From assembly GCA_900466875.1 (NCBI GenBank), contig UBNQ01000003.1, forward strand, positions 88,155-152,154: a stretch of DNA of 64,000 nucleotides. The letters run 5' to 3'. Origin of the DNA: Hyphomicrobiales bacterium. GTDB lineage: Bacteria > Pseudomonadota > Alphaproteobacteria > Rhizobiales > Rhizobiaceae. Of this stretch, positions 1 through 8,819 are shown piece by piece. A program made the translations under genes and the position numbers. The notes beneath the pieces are model-generated. The model was given only the letters and a program-made list of their open reading frames with translations. It was not told the DNA's origin and ran no database searches. The first letter of the stretch is position 1. Each line of letters begins with the position of its first letter.

Positions 1-4
1 GGCA

Positions 5-122
5 CCTTCTCCCCGTTTTGACGGGGAGAAGGACATTTGCCGCAACCGTGCCGTCCCTCTTCAGCGTCGAGTTGGGCACGTCCCCTCGCCCCGCGTGCGG
101 GGAGAGGGCTAGGGTGAGGGGC
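5..122. repeat. Intergenic palindromic repeat unit (rhizobial type)
   Basis: Two adjacent hairpins lie downstream of urtA. The first has perfect 12-base arms (5-16 and 21-32) around a 4-base loop. The second is a GC-rich imperfect hairpin at 82-121, built from CCCCTC, CCCCGC, GCGGGG and GAGGGG blocks. Short palindromic units of this composition are scattered through rhizobial genomes as intergenic mosaic elements. A similar unit sits at 61.3-61.4 kb. It may also act as a transcription terminator for urtA. The family name cannot be assigned without a genome-wide comparison. Confidence 0.6.
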
Positions 123-148
123 AATCCCCACCAGATGCCTGACAAAGA

Positions 149-1438
149 TCAGCTACCCTTGCCGCCGCACTTGCCAGTGGCGACGTTGAAGTTGCCGCAC
201 TCCATCGGCTTGCGCCAATCGGAGATCAGGTCCTTCGAGTCCGGCAGATAGTCCGACCATTCGTCACCAACGACGGCTGCGGTTTCCTGCACCACCTCGA
301 ACTGGCCGTCGGCCTGGATTTCCCCGATCAGCACCGGCTTGGTGATGTGGTGGTTCGGCATGACGGTGGAGGTGCCACCCGACAGGTTCGGGACGGCGAC
401 GCCGATGATCGAGTCGAGAACTGCGTCGGTGTCGGTCGTGCCGGCGGCTTCGACGGCCTTAACCCAGGCGTTGAAGCCGATATAGGCGGCTTCCATCGGG
501 TCGTTCGTCACGCGCTTGTCGTTCTTGGTATAGGCATGCCAGGTCTTGATGAACTCGGCATTGACCGGCGCATCGACGGACTGGAAGTAGTTCCAGGCGG
601 CCAGATGGCCGACCAGCGGCGTCGTGTCGAGGCCGGCAAGCTCTTCTTCACCGACCGAGAAGGCGACGACCGGAATGTCTTCCGCCTTGATGCCCTGGTT
701 GCCGAGTTCCTTGTAGAACGGCACGTTGGCGTCACCGTTGATGGTCGAGACGACAGCGGTCTTCTTGCCGGCGGAGCCGAACTTCTTGATGTCGGAGACG
801 ATGGTCTGCCAGTCGGAATGACCGAACGGCGTGTAGTTGACCATGATGTCCTCTTCCTTGACGCCCTTCGACATCAGGTAGGCCTTCAGGATCTTGTTGG
901 TCGTCTGCGGGTAGACATAGTCGGTACCGGCCAGAACCCAGCGTTCGACGCCTTCGGTCGAAGCGAGGTAATCGACGGCCGGGATCGCCTGCTGGTTCGG
1001 AGCAGCACCGGTATAGAAGATGTTGCGCGAGGATTCTTCACCCTCGTACTGGACCGGGTAGAAGAGGATCGAATTCAGCTCCTCGAAGACCGGCAGGACG
1101 GACTTGCGCGATGAGGACGTCCAGCAACCGAAGACGGCGGCGACCTTGTCCTGCGAGATCAGCTGGCGGGCCTTTTCGGCAAACAGCGGCCAGTCGGAAG
1201 CCGGGTCGACAACGACGGCTTCGAGCTTCTTGCCGAGCACTCCGCCCTTCTTGTTCTGCTCTTCGACGAGCATCAGCATGGCGTCTTTCAGCGTCGTTTC
1301 CGAAATCGCCATCGTGCCGGAGAGCGAGTGGAGAACGCCGATCTTGATCGTGTCGTCGGCCGCGAATGCGCCATGGAAAGCCGTGGTGGAAAGTGCGGCA
1401 GCCAGCAGTGCTCCGCCCAGTTTCGCCTTGAAGCTCAT
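149..1438 (-). CDS. urtA: Urea ABC transporter, periplasmic substrate-binding protein UrtA
   Basis: A 429-residue periplasmic binding protein that delivers urea (or short amides) to a branched-chain-type ABC permease. The start at 1438 is chosen because it opens with a clean signal peptide (MSFKAKLGGALLAAAL, cleaved near AFHGAFA/ADD), whereas the open frame upstream is not secretory. The mature part begins IKIGVLHSLSGTMAISE, typical of the UrtA/FmdD group of family 1 binding proteins, and the length fits. The permease and ATPase genes would lie beyond the left edge of the window. An inverted repeat upstream and the kinase/regulator pair at 3.6-7.9 kb suggest two-component control. Amide specificity cannot be excluded. 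Confidence 0.9.
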   Translation of the reverse strand: MSFKAKLGGALLAAALSTTAFHGAFAADDTIKIGVLHSLSGTMAISETTLKDAMLMLVEEQNKKGGVLGKKLEAVVVDPASDWPLFAEKARQLISQDKVAAVFGCWTSSSRKSVLPVFEELNSILFYPVQYEGEESSRNIFYTGAAPNQQAIPAVDYLASTEGVERWVLAGTDYVYPQTTNKILKAYLMSKGVKEEDIMVNYTPFGHSDWQTIVSDIKKFGSAGKKTAVVSTINGDANVPFYKELGNQGIKAEDIPVVAFSVGEEELAGLDTTPLVGHLAAWNYFQSVDAPVNAEFIKTWHAYTKNDKRVTNDPMEAAYIGFNAWVKAVEAAGTTDTDAVLDSIIGVAVPNLSGGTSTVMPNHHITKPVLIGEIQADGQFEVVQETAAVVGDEWSDYLPDSKDLISDWRKPMECGNFNVATGKCGGKGS

Positions 1439-1529
1439 AGGATCAAACCCCCTCTTTTTTGGTTTGTTGGCACAACGGTGACGTTGACCGTTGCCTGAGG
1501 GGACTATCGGGCGCGGCCGCGCAAAACCA

Positions 1530-1549
1530 CATACGCAAAATGACGTATG
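1530..1549. promoter_or_regulatory. Inverted repeat upstream of urtA, candidate operator
   Basis: Perfect repeat CATACG, 8-base spacer, CGTATG, about 92 bases upstream of the urtA start codon. It contains the 11-mer ATACGCAAAAT, which recurs at 7990-8000 just past the LuxR-type regulator gene. The position and symmetry fit binding by a dimeric response regulator. That the neighbouring regulator binds here is inference. Confidence 0.4.
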
Positions 1550-1767
1550 CAGAGGGGAAAAGTGGTCGCAGGGATTGCCCAAAGGACAGATTGAAAATGC
1601 CGGCAGCCTCCTTCACGCTGGCCCTGCTCGGTCATCAGACGTGAAATCGTTGGAAATCCGGCGGCGCTTCGTTTCCGCACACACTTCATCAGGCCCGGAT
1701 TCGTCATGTTCCAGAAAACAAAGATATGCTAAAATAGACCTATCGAGCAGGGCTGGAGGGCAACGGA

Positions 1768-2529
1768 ATGTCTCGATGGGGGAAGGCGGCGCCTTTGGCG
1801 CTGTTGCTGTTTACGTGCGGCAGTGCGGCAGCGGAGCCGCCGCTTTGTGCCGATGTCGCGCTGGTGCTGGCGATAGACGGATCGGGCAGCGTCACCGACG
1901 GTGAATACCGGTTTCAGAAATCGGCCATTGCAGCAGCCTTCAGGGACGATGCGATCACTGCCGTTCTGAAGGATGCCGGAACTGTCATGCTTTCTGCCGT
2001 GTTCTGGGGCGACGGCGAGTTTCCGACCGAAGATCTCGACTGGTACGTCGTCCATGACGGACTGGGCGCAGAGGCTTTCGCACGGGAACTCGAAAGTCGC
2101 GGACGACACGTCTATGGCGACACCAATATCGGCAGCGGCCTCTGGGCAGCGCTCGACAAGCTGTCGGAGCCGCGCATCTGCGCCCGCCGCTCGATCATCA
2201 ACCTGTCGGGCGACGGCAGGGAAACCACCGTACCGAAGCAACGCGTGAGGGCAACGCTCTACCAGGCCCGCTTGCGAACCATCCAGATGGGGGTGACGAT
2301 CAACGCCCTGGCGATTGCCGACGAGGAGGAGGACCTCGCCGCCTATTACGCGCAGGACGTCGTGCGTGGCACGGGCGGCTTCACCATGACGGTCAAAAGC
2401 CAGGCGGACTACGCGCTCGCGATCCGCCAGAAACTTAAGCGCGAACTGTCGCCGCAATTCGTGGCAGGCGTCGTGCGGCACCGCGCCCCCCCCTACTTAA
2501 CCGAAGACGTTCGCCATAACCGACGATAA
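1768..2529 (+). CDS. DUF1194 family secreted VWA-like protein
   Basis: A 253-residue protein with a signal peptide (MSRWGKAAPLALLLF, cleaved near SAAAEP) followed by a von Willebrand factor A-like fold. The motif LAIDGSGSVTDGEY at about residues 33-46 resembles the MIDAS DxSxS metal site. This matches DUF1194, a family common in Rhizobiales and of unknown function, probably a periplasmic metal-dependent binding domain. The ATG at 1768 has a GGAGG-type ribosome site just upstream. It is divergent from urtA, with no clear functional link. Confidence 0.8.
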   Translation: MSRWGKAAPLALLLFTCGSAAAEPPLCADVALVLAIDGSGSVTDGEYRFQKSAIAAAFRDDAITAVLKDAGTVMLSAVFWGDGEFPTEDLDWYVVHDGLGAEAFARELESRGRHVYGDTNIGSGLWAALDKLSEPRICARRSIINLSGDGRETTVPKQRVRATLYQARLRTIQMGVTINALAIADEEEDLAAYYAQDVVRGTGGFTMTVKSQADYALAIRQKLKRELSPQFVAGVVRHRAPPYLTEDVRHNRR

Positions 2530-2583
2530 GACGTGATCTGCAGGCCGCTTGCAAAACAAACCGACCATCTGGTATGTTTATGC

Positions 2584-3150
2584 ATGACCGAAGCTCACGA
2601 ACGCAAGAAACAGCCAGAGATTGTCCGTCGCGCGCTGCTGGATTGCGCCGCGCAGATCTCGCAGGAACAGGGCCTGCCCGCAGTCACCCTGCAGGCCGTG
2701 GCCGACGCCGCGCATGTGACGAAGGGCGGATTGCTACATCATTTCCCCAACAAGCAGGCTCTCGTCCAGGCCGTCTTCCAGGACCTGCTCCATCAACTGG
2801 ACGCCCAGATCGATCAATTGCTGCAAGAAGACCCGGAAGCCCATGGCCGCTTCACCCGGGCCTATATCCGCGCCTTCGCCAATGCCGACAGTGAAGGCGC
2901 CTGTAACTGGAACGCCCTCCCCCTCTCCTCTCTCACCGATCCCGAGATGAAGGTCATGTGGTCCGAGTGGTACGCCTCCCGCCTCGCACGCCATGCCGAA
3001 ACCGATGCCGGGGCTGATCTGGGCATTGCCCGCTACGCCGCCGACGGTCTCTGGCTTGCCGGCCTGTTGGAATATTCGGCCGTCGAGGCAAAAGACCCCG
3101 ATGCCCTCCTCGAACAACTGATCTCAATGACACGAAAGAAAAACACGTGA
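2584..3150 (+). CDS. TetR/AcrR family transcriptional regulator
   Basis: A 188-residue one-component repressor. The N-terminal helix-turn-helix (AVADAAHVTKGGLLHHF, about residues 36-52) is the TetR signature. The C-terminal ligand domain is of the TetR_C_6-like type (NWNALPLSSLTDPEMK). The start is placed at MTEAHERKK because the 17 codons upstream are not conserved-looking and this ATG directly precedes the domain. The stop overlaps the GTG start of the next gene (GTGA), so the regulator and SMR pump are translationally coupled. The pump is its probable regulated target. Confidence 0.88.
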   Translation: MTEAHERKKQPEIVRRALLDCAAQISQEQGLPAVTLQAVADAAHVTKGGLLHHFPNKQALVQAVFQDLLHQLDAQIDQLLQEDPEAHGRFTRAYIRAFANADSEGACNWNALPLSSLTDPEMKVMWSEWYASRLARHAETDAGADLGIARYAADGLWLAGLLEYSAVEAKDPDALLEQLISMTRKKNT

Positions 3151-3491
3151 ATCCCGCCCTCATCACCTACGGCTCTCTGCTCTGCGGCATCGCACTTGAA
3201 GTCGTCGGCACCACGCTCCTTCAGCAAAGCCAGCAATTTACCCGCATCCTGCCGACGCTCGGCATGGCGTTGTGTTATGGCGCGGCCTTTTATCTGCTGT
3301 CGATCACGCTACGCGTTCTGCCTGTCGGCATTGCCTATGCGATCTGGAGCGGTCTGGGCATCGTGCTGATCTCGGTCGTCGGCCTGATCGTCTTTCGCCA
3401 GAGCCTCGACATCGCAGCCATGATCGGCCTCGGCTTCATCGTCGCCGGCGTCATCATCGTCAACGTGTTTTCCAAGACGGTCGCGCATTGA
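3147..3491 (+). CDS. Small multidrug resistance (SMR/EmrE family) transporter
   Basis: A 114-residue four-helix inner-membrane protein of the drug/metabolite superfamily. The membrane-embedded glutamate of SMR pumps is present in helix 1 (GIALEVVGTT, E18), and YAIWSGLGIVLIS matches the family's helix 3. It starts with GTG, overlapping the tetR stop. SMR dimers exchange protons for cationic compounds or guanidinium. The helix 1 sequence is not decisive between the Qac and Gdx subtypes, so the substrate is open. Probably regulated by the TetR protein. Confidence 0.88.
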   Translation: MNPALITYGSLLCGIALEVVGTTLLQQSQQFTRILPTLGMALCYGAAFYLLSITLRVLPVGIAYAIWSGLGIVLISVVGLIVFRQSLDIAAMIGLGFIVAGVIIVNVFSKTVAH

Positions 3492-3577
3492 ACACGTCAA
3501 TTCGGTTGCAAAAACCGAATCCAGCATTGAAAGTGCCTTTTTAACGATCACTCCTCCCAAGGGATCAAAAACAAGGC

Positions 3578-6500
3578 ATGGCAGCGCGGCAGCGGATCAT
3601 CCCGGTCCGGCGGGACTATAACCGCTGGGTCGCCAATCAGACATTGGAAGACTACGCGCTGCGCTTCACCGCAAAGAGCGCGCGTCGGTTTTCGTCCAGT
3701 CGCATCTCGCAAACGGCAATCGGCGCAATCTCGTTTCTGGCGCTGGAAGCCATCGGCGGTGCGATCACGCTGTCCTATGGCACCACCAACGCCATTTTCG
3801 CGATCATGGCAGCGGCGGTCGTTATGCTGCTCGTCGGCCTGCCGATCAGCCGTTATGCGATCCGCCACGGCGTCGACATCGACCTTCTGACCCGCGGCGC
3901 ATCCTTCGGCTATATCGGCTCGACGATCACCTCGCTGATCTATGCAAGCTTCACCTTCATGCTGTTTGCCATCGAAGCCTCGATCATGACCGGGGCGCTG
4001 CAGCTCGCCTTCGGTATTCCGCTGTGGATCGGCTATATCGTCAGCGCCGTCGTGGTGATCCCGCTCGTCATCTACGGCGTGCAGCTGATCTCCCGCTTTC
4101 AGCTTCTGACGCAGCCCTTCTGGATCGTCCTCAATATCCTGCCCTTCATCTTCATCGCCTTTTCCGATTGGGAGAAATTCGATCTCTGGCGGGCATTTGC
4201 CGGCGTTGGCCATTCGAATGGGGAAATCGGGGGCGCTGCCCCCTTCGATCTCCTCGAATTCGGAGCGGCCTCCGCCGTCATCCTGGCGCTGATGCCGCAG
4301 ATCGGCGAACAGGTCGACTTCCTGCGTTTCCTTCCCCCGGAAGGCATGCGCAAATGGCGACACAAGCTCGCCGTTTTCCTCGCCGGCCCCGGATGGGTGG
4401 TTGTCGGCGTGCCGAAACTGCTGGCCGGCTCCTTCCTTGCCGTATTGACGCTGTCGACCGCAGTCCCCGTGAACGAGGCGGCCGATCCGGCCCATATGTA
4501 TCTTGCAGCCTTCGGCTACATGATCCCCAACGAGACGGCGGCGCTGCTGCTGATGGCGGCTTTCGTCGTGGTTTCGCAGCTCAAGATCAACGTGATGAAC
4601 GCCTATGCCGGGTCGCTCGCCTGGTCGAACTTCTTCTCGCGACTGACCCACAGCCATCCGGGGCGCGTCGTCTGGCTGGTCTTCAACGTCGCCATCGCGC
4701 TGCTCCTGATGGAACTCGGCATCTATCGGCTTCTGGAAGAAACGCTCGGGATCTTCTCGATCATCGCGATGAGCTGGCTCTGCACGATTTCGGCCGATCT
4801 TTTCATCAACAAGTCGCTCGGCCTCTCACCTGATGGCATCGAGTTCAAGCGCGCCCATCTCTATGACGTAAATCCGGTCGGCCTCGGCGCCATGATGGGC
4901 GCGACGACGATTGCGCTCGCAGCCCATTTCGGCCTGTTCGGCACCCTGATGGCCTCGCTCGCCACCTATCTCACGCTGACCGCTTTCCTGCTCTCACCGG
5001 CCATCGCCTTTGCCACGCGCGGAAAATATTATCTCGCCCGCAAGCCGCGCCAGAGCTGGAAGACGCTCGGCTCGATCACCTGTTCCGTCTGCGAACACCC
5101 TTTCGAACACGAGGACATGGCCTGGTGCCCGGCTTATGCCGCGCCGATCTGCTCGCTCTGCTGTTCGCTGGACAGCCGCTGCCACGATATGTGCAAACCG
5201 CATGCGCGACTGAACACGCAGGTCGGAACGGTGGCGCGCACCTTCCTGTCGGAAAGCATCATCTCCCGCCTCACCACGCGGCTGGGCCGTTATGCCATGA
5301 CCGCCACGCTTTCGATCTCGACGATCGCCGCGATCCTGTCCCTGATCGCCTATCAGGTGGGGGAAGCGGCCCCGGCCAATGCTGAGGTGATCTACGGCAC
5401 GATCCTGATCGTCTTTTTCGTCTTCGCCATCATTACGGGAATTTTCTCGTGGTTCTACGTGCTGGCGCATGACAGCCGCGTTGTGGCGGAAGAGGAATCG
5501 TCACGTCAGAACACATTGCTGCTCAAGGAAATTTCCGCCCATAAGAAAACCGATGCGGCGCTTCAGGACGCCAAGGAAACCGCCGAGGCCGCCAACCGCG
5601 CCAAGAGCCGTTATGTCGTCGGCCTGTCGCACGAATTGCGCACCCCGCTCAATGCCGTGCTCGGTTATGCCCAGATCCTGGAGCGCGACGAGACGATCCC
5701 TCCTCCGCGCCAATCGGCGATCAAGATCATCAAGCGTTCGGCGGATCATCTGTCGGGCCTGATCGACGGACTTCTCGACATATCCAAGATCGAGGCGGGC
5801 CGGCTGCAGGTCTATTCCAACGAGATCAACATCCAGGATTTTCTCGACCAGATCGTCGAGATGTTCTCGTTGCAGGCGCAGGCCAAGGGACTTGAGTTCG
5901 AGCATCTCCGCGCAAAGGCCCTGCCGCACTATGTGCGCACCGACGAAAAACGGCTGCGGCAGATCCTGGTCAATCTTCTGTCCAACGCGATAAAATTCAC
6001 CGACGAAGGCAAGGTGCGTTTCGAAGTCGCCTATCGCAGCCAGGTCGCCACCTTCACCATTGCGGATACCGGTCGCGGCATCGCCGAAAAGGATCTCGGC
6101 CGGATCTACGAACCGTTCCAGCGCGGTGAGGCAGACAGCGTGCGGCCGATGCCGGGGCTTGGCCTCGGGCTGACCATCACCCAGCTTCTCACCAACACGC
6201 TTGGCGGCGAAATCTCGGCCTCAAGCGTCAAGGATGAAGGCTCCACCTTCCGCGTGCGGCTGATGCTGTCCGCAGTCGAGCGGCCGAACACGACGCCGGC
6301 CGCCGAGCGCAAAATCGTTTCCTATACCGGCCCGCGCCGCACAATCGTGGTCGTCGACGACAACCAGGACCACCGCGACCTGATGCGCGAAGTGCTGGCA
6401 CCAATGGATTTCGTCGTGCTGACCGCAGCCGGAGGCCCGGAATGCCTGACGCTGATCGAAGGGGTGAAACCGGATATATTCCTGATCGACATCTCCATGC

Positions 6501-6964
6501 CCGGCATGAGCGGCTGGCAGCTCGTCGCCCGGCTGCGAGAGCAAGAGCAGGCGGCGCCGATCATCATGCTGTCGGCCAATATCGGCGATGGAACGACGGC
6601 GGACGTCGCGGGCGAAGACCACAACGACACATTGTCCAAGCCGGTCAACCTGCGCCGGCTTGCGGACAAGCTCGCCTCGCACCTTGGCCTTGCCTGGATC
6701 TACGAAGGCGAACTGCCGCCACCACCCGCCACTGCGGCGAAAAAGCCGGTCATTAGTCCGGGGACGAACCACCTGCAGGACTTGCTGCGGCTTGGGGAGA
6801 TCGGTTACGTGCGAGGGATCGAAGCCAAGCTTGCCGATCTTGCCGCCGACGAGACCAATCGCCCCTTCGCGGACGAACTCGGCCTCTACCTGAAGGCCTT
6901 CGACATGGCCGGTTACATGAAATTCCTGGAACGCCTGGACAAGGAGGAGACAAGCGATGGCTGA
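3578..6964 (+). CDS. NCS1-like transporter fused to hybrid histidine kinase/receiver
   Basis: An 1128-residue membrane sensor. Residues 1 to about 490 carry roughly 12 hydrophobic segments resembling purine-cytosine permeases (NCS1 family: ALEAIGGAITLSYG, SFGYIGSTITS). Residues 502-542 form a linker with eight cysteines. Two further membrane helices (about 565-590 and 600-630) and a coiled coil lead to HisKA (GLSHELRTPLNAVLGY, H685), HATPase (NLLSNAIKF, DTGRGIAEKD, GLGLGLTITQ) and a receiver with D971 (FLIDISMPGMSG). A tail of about 110 residues follows. It overlaps the response regulator gene by 8 bases. Transporter-kinase fusions such as CbrA sense or transport nutrients; proximity to urtA suggests urea or a related nitrogen compound. 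The ligand is inferred. Confidence 0.88.
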   Translation: MAARQRIIPVRRDYNRWVANQTLEDYALRFTAKSARRFSSSRISQTAIGAISFLALEAIGGAITLSYGTTNAIFAIMAAAVVMLLVGLPISRYAIRHGVDIDLLTRGASFGYIGSTITSLIYASFTFMLFAIEASIMTGALQLAFGIPLWIGYIVSAVVVIPLVIYGVQLISRFQLLTQPFWIVLNILPFIFIAFSDWEKFDLWRAFAGVGHSNGEIGGAAPFDLLEFGAASAVILALMPQIGEQVDFLRFLPPEGMRKWRHKLAVFLAGPGWVVVGVPKLLAGSFLAVLTLSTAVPVNEAADPAHMYLAAFGYMIPNETAALLLMAAFVVVSQLKINVMNAYAGSLAWSNFFSRLTHSHPGRVVWLVFNVAIALLLMELGIYRLLEETLGIFSIIAMSWLCTISADLFINKSLGLSPDGIEFKRAHLYDVNPVGLGAMMGATTIALAAHFGLFGTLMASLATYLTLTAFLLSPAIAFATRGKYYLARKPRQSWKTLGSITCSVCEHPFEHEDMAWCPAYAAPICSLCCSLDSRCHDMCKPHARLNTQVGTVARTFLSESIISRLTTRLGRYAMTATLSISTIAAILSLIAYQVGEAAPANAEVIYGTILIVFFVFAIITGIFSWFYVLAHDSRVVAEEESSRQNTLLLKEISAHKKTDAALQDAKETAEAANRAKSRYVVGLSHELRTPLNAVLGYAQILERDETIPPPRQSAIKIIKRSADHLSGLIDGLLDISKIEAGRLQVYSNEINIQDFLDQIVEMFSLQAQAKGLEFEHLRAKALPHYVRTDEKRLRQILVNLLSNAIKFTDEGKVRFEVAYRSQVATFTIADTGRGIAEKDLGRIYEPFQRGEADSVRPMPGLGLGLTITQLLTNTLGGEISASSVKDEGSTFRVRLMLSAVERPNTTPAAERKIVSYTGPRRTIVVVDDNQDHRDLMREVLAPMDFVVLTAAGGPECLTLIEGVKPDIFLIDISMPGMSGWQLVARLREQEQAAPIIMLSANIGDGTTADVAGEDHNDTLSKPVNLRRLADKLASHLGLAWIYEGELPPPPATAAKKPVISPGTNHLQDLLRLGEIGYVRGIEAKLADLAADETNRPFADELGLYLKAFDMAGYMKFLERLDKEETSDG

Positions 6965-7883
6965 CACCGCAACGCCCCGCGACATCGTTCTCCTGGTCGA
7001 TGACAGCCCGGAAGCGCTTGGTTTTCTCACCGAGGCGCTGGAACAGTCCGGCTTCTCCGTGCTCATCGCGACATCCGGACAGTCGGCGCTCAACATCATC
7101 GACAAGATCACGCCCGATCTCATCCTTCTCGACGCCGTCATGCCCGCAATGGACGGGTTCGAGACCTGCAGGAGGCTGAAGACCAATGCCGGTGTCGCCC
7201 AGGTGCCGGTAATCTTCATGACCGGGCTTACCGAGACGGAACACGTGGTTCATGCGCTGGAGGCCGGCGGGGTCGACTACCTGACAAAGCCGATCAACAT
7301 CGACGAATTGCGCGCCCGCATCCGCGTACACCTGACCAATGCCCGTTCAGCTCAAAGCGCACGCGTGGCGCTCGACGCCGCCGGTCGTCATCTTCTCGCA
7401 GTCCGGGCGGACGGCAGCATTCAATGGTCGACGCCACAGGCGACCCGGTTGATCAATGCGGCTACCAATCGCGACGACGGACTGGAGCTTGTTGCCAGGC
7501 GGATCGCGACATGGATGGCCGAGCGCGATCGTCCCGGCTTTTCGCGCGATGCCGCCTTCTCGCTTGAAGACGGTGAAGAAAAGGGACTGCAGCTTGCCTT
7601 TCTCGGCGGACTGAATGCGGATGAATTCCTGTTTCGCCTGACGGCTGGAAACCGTCGCTCGGATTCCGAAGCGTTGCGTCAGCATTTTCCGCTGACGGCC
7701 AGGGAATCGGAGGTCCTTCTCTGGATCGCAAAGGGCAAGTCGAACCGAGATATCGGCGAAATTCTCGGCCTCTCCGCCCGCACGGTCAACAAGCATCTGG
7801 AGCAAATCTACGTCAAGCTGGGCGTAGAAAACCGCGCCTCGGCGGCTGTCAGGGCGGCACGGGTGCTACACGAGGAATCGTAG
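6957..7883 (+). CDS. LuxR/NarL-type response regulator paired with the hybrid kinase
   Basis: A 308-residue regulator. The N-terminal receiver has the acidic pair in LLVDDSPEA, phospho-acceptor D59 (LILLDAVMPAMDG) and the conserved lysine in YLTKPINIDE. A middle segment of about 100 residues has no obvious domain. The C-terminal LuxR helix-turn-helix (LTARESEVLLWIAKGK, SARTVNKHLEQIYVKL) is at about 245-305. It overlaps the kinase gene by 8 bases, so the two are made together. Likely targets are urtA and the gene after it, both preceded by a shared 11-base motif. Target assignment is inference. Confidence 0.9.
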   Translation: MADTATPRDIVLLVDDSPEALGFLTEALEQSGFSVLIATSGQSALNIIDKITPDLILLDAVMPAMDGFETCRRLKTNAGVAQVPVIFMTGLTETEHVVHALEAGGVDYLTKPINIDELRARIRVHLTNARSAQSARVALDAAGRHLLAVRADGSIQWSTPQATRLINAATNRDDGLELVARRIATWMAERDRPGFSRDAAFSLEDGEEKGLQLAFLGGLNADEFLFRLTAGNRRSDSEALRQHFPLTARESEVLLWIAKGKSNRDIGEILGLSARTVNKHLEQIYVKLGVENRASAAVRAARVLHEES

Positions 7884-7989
7884 GGCTACGGGCCGCAGGA
7901 TCTGCCGTCCGAGGCAGCGGCACGAGCGGGATGAGGCGGGATCACGAAAGCCGGTTTCCGCCCCGGACGAGGTAAGAGCATGGCGCGCA

Positions 7990-8008
7990 ATACGCAAAAT
8001 ATGTGCGT
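7990..8008. promoter_or_regulatory. Second copy of the ATACGCAAAAT motif, with dyad symmetry
   Basis: The 11-mer ATACGCAAAAT at 7990-8000 is identical to that at 1531-1541. Here it forms an inverted repeat ACGCA, 7-base spacer, TGCGT (7992-8008). It lies about 110 bases upstream of the small ORF at 8120 and 107 bases after the regulator stop. Candidate operator for the LuxR-type regulator. The half-site spacing differs from the urtA copy. Confidence 0.35.
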
Positions 8009-8119
8009 CATAATTACATTCGCCAATTAGAATATACTCACATCACCATTGCAATCAGGCATTCGTTGTTGCGCCGCAATGAAGCAGGTAGAGAATCGCG
8101 GTACTCAAAAGGCCGATAG

Positions 8120-8323
8120 ATGACAACCGACCCGAAAAACACCTCGATCACCTCACTCCTCAATCTCGTCAAGACATTGAAGCGCGATAGCGAACGACAA
8201 CAGCTGTCCGCCTTGGAGAAGGAAGCGAGAATTTCGAGCGTCATCGAAAAACTTTCCCGCTTCCAGCCCATGCCGATCGCAGCTCAGGTGGCTCCGATCA
8301 CTTTGAGAGCGGAAGAAAGGTAA
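8120..8323 (+). CDS. Small hypothetical protein, 67 residues
   Basis: A short charged protein (MTTDPKNTSITSLLNLV start) with a helical, lysine/glutamate-rich centre and no membrane segment. AAAAGG sits about 8 bases upstream of the ATG. It follows the urea-type regulator and the second copy of the shared motif, so it could be part of that regulon. Its last 40 bases overlap the end of the convergent PAS gene. I do not recognise a family, and an opposite-strand ORF covers part of it, so this is a tentative call. Confidence 0.35.
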   Translation: MTTDPKNTSITSLLNLVKTLKRDSERQQLSALEKEARISSVIEKLSRFQPMPIAAQVAPITLRAEER

Positions 8324-8784
8324 CGGGCAGCAAGCTCATTGCCGCGTCTCTGTGCCAGTTCGAGAGCCGACTGGCAGTATCCGGAAAGCGGATCGATCAC
8401 AGACGCAGCAACACCGCCCGAGACTTCCATTACGGTTCCGTTGTAGATGAACGGTATTCCCGCATCGTCTTTCAGGCAGCGCCCGATGGCCATGACGTCG
8501 ACCGGACCGCGTTTGCTGTGATTGATCTGATATCGTTCCTGGTACAGAAGCCCGCTGCTGATCGCACGGTGAACGGATGCCGCCACCCGCGCCCGGTCAT
8601 TGATCGATATCCGTTCCACCAGCGACAGGATGGGCACTCCGGAAGCCATGGCGCTGGCCTCGACATCAAAGAGCTCTGCCAGTGTTACATCGCCATATAC
8701 TTTGTCGGTGGCGAGCTCCCAGCTAAAAAACGCCATTCCACAGGACAGTAACGCGGCGTTCAGCTCGTCATTCAGCGATAACAT
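8284..8784 (-). CDS. PAS-domain-like small protein
   Basis: A 166-residue soluble protein. Residues 15-125 look like a single PAS/PAC sensor fold: FFSWELATDKVYGD, then AELFDVEA, then a RYQINHSKRGPVDVMAIGR strand and DAGIPFIYNGTVMEVS. No output domain follows; the C-terminus is a short helix (GYCQSALELAQRRGNEL). Stand-alone PAS proteins usually act through a partner. The gene has its own upstream region holding a perfect TTTAGAA-CA-TTCTAAA palindrome, which suggests iron or haem-responsive control. Partner and ligand are unknown. Confidence 0.65.
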   Translation of the reverse strand: MLSLNDELNAALLSCGMAFFSWELATDKVYGDVTLAELFDVEASAMASGVPILSLVERISINDRARVAASVHRAISSGLLYQERYQINHSKRGPVDVMAIGRCLKDDAGIPFIYNGTVMEVSGGVAASVIDPLSGYCQSALELAQRRGNELAARYLSSALKVIGAT

Positions 8785-8819
8785 GCGAATCCTTTTCCGA
8801 AATGTTCCAGTCCTCTTAT

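Noticed and set aside
1439..1767. Sigma-54 promoter for urtA
   Set aside because: I looked for TGGCAC-N5-TTGC on the minus strand and found no convincing match.
8038..8271. A 77-residue minus-strand ORF opposite the small protein at 8120
   Set aside because: No ribosome site or recognisable motif. The plus-strand frame has better start context, though neither is certain.
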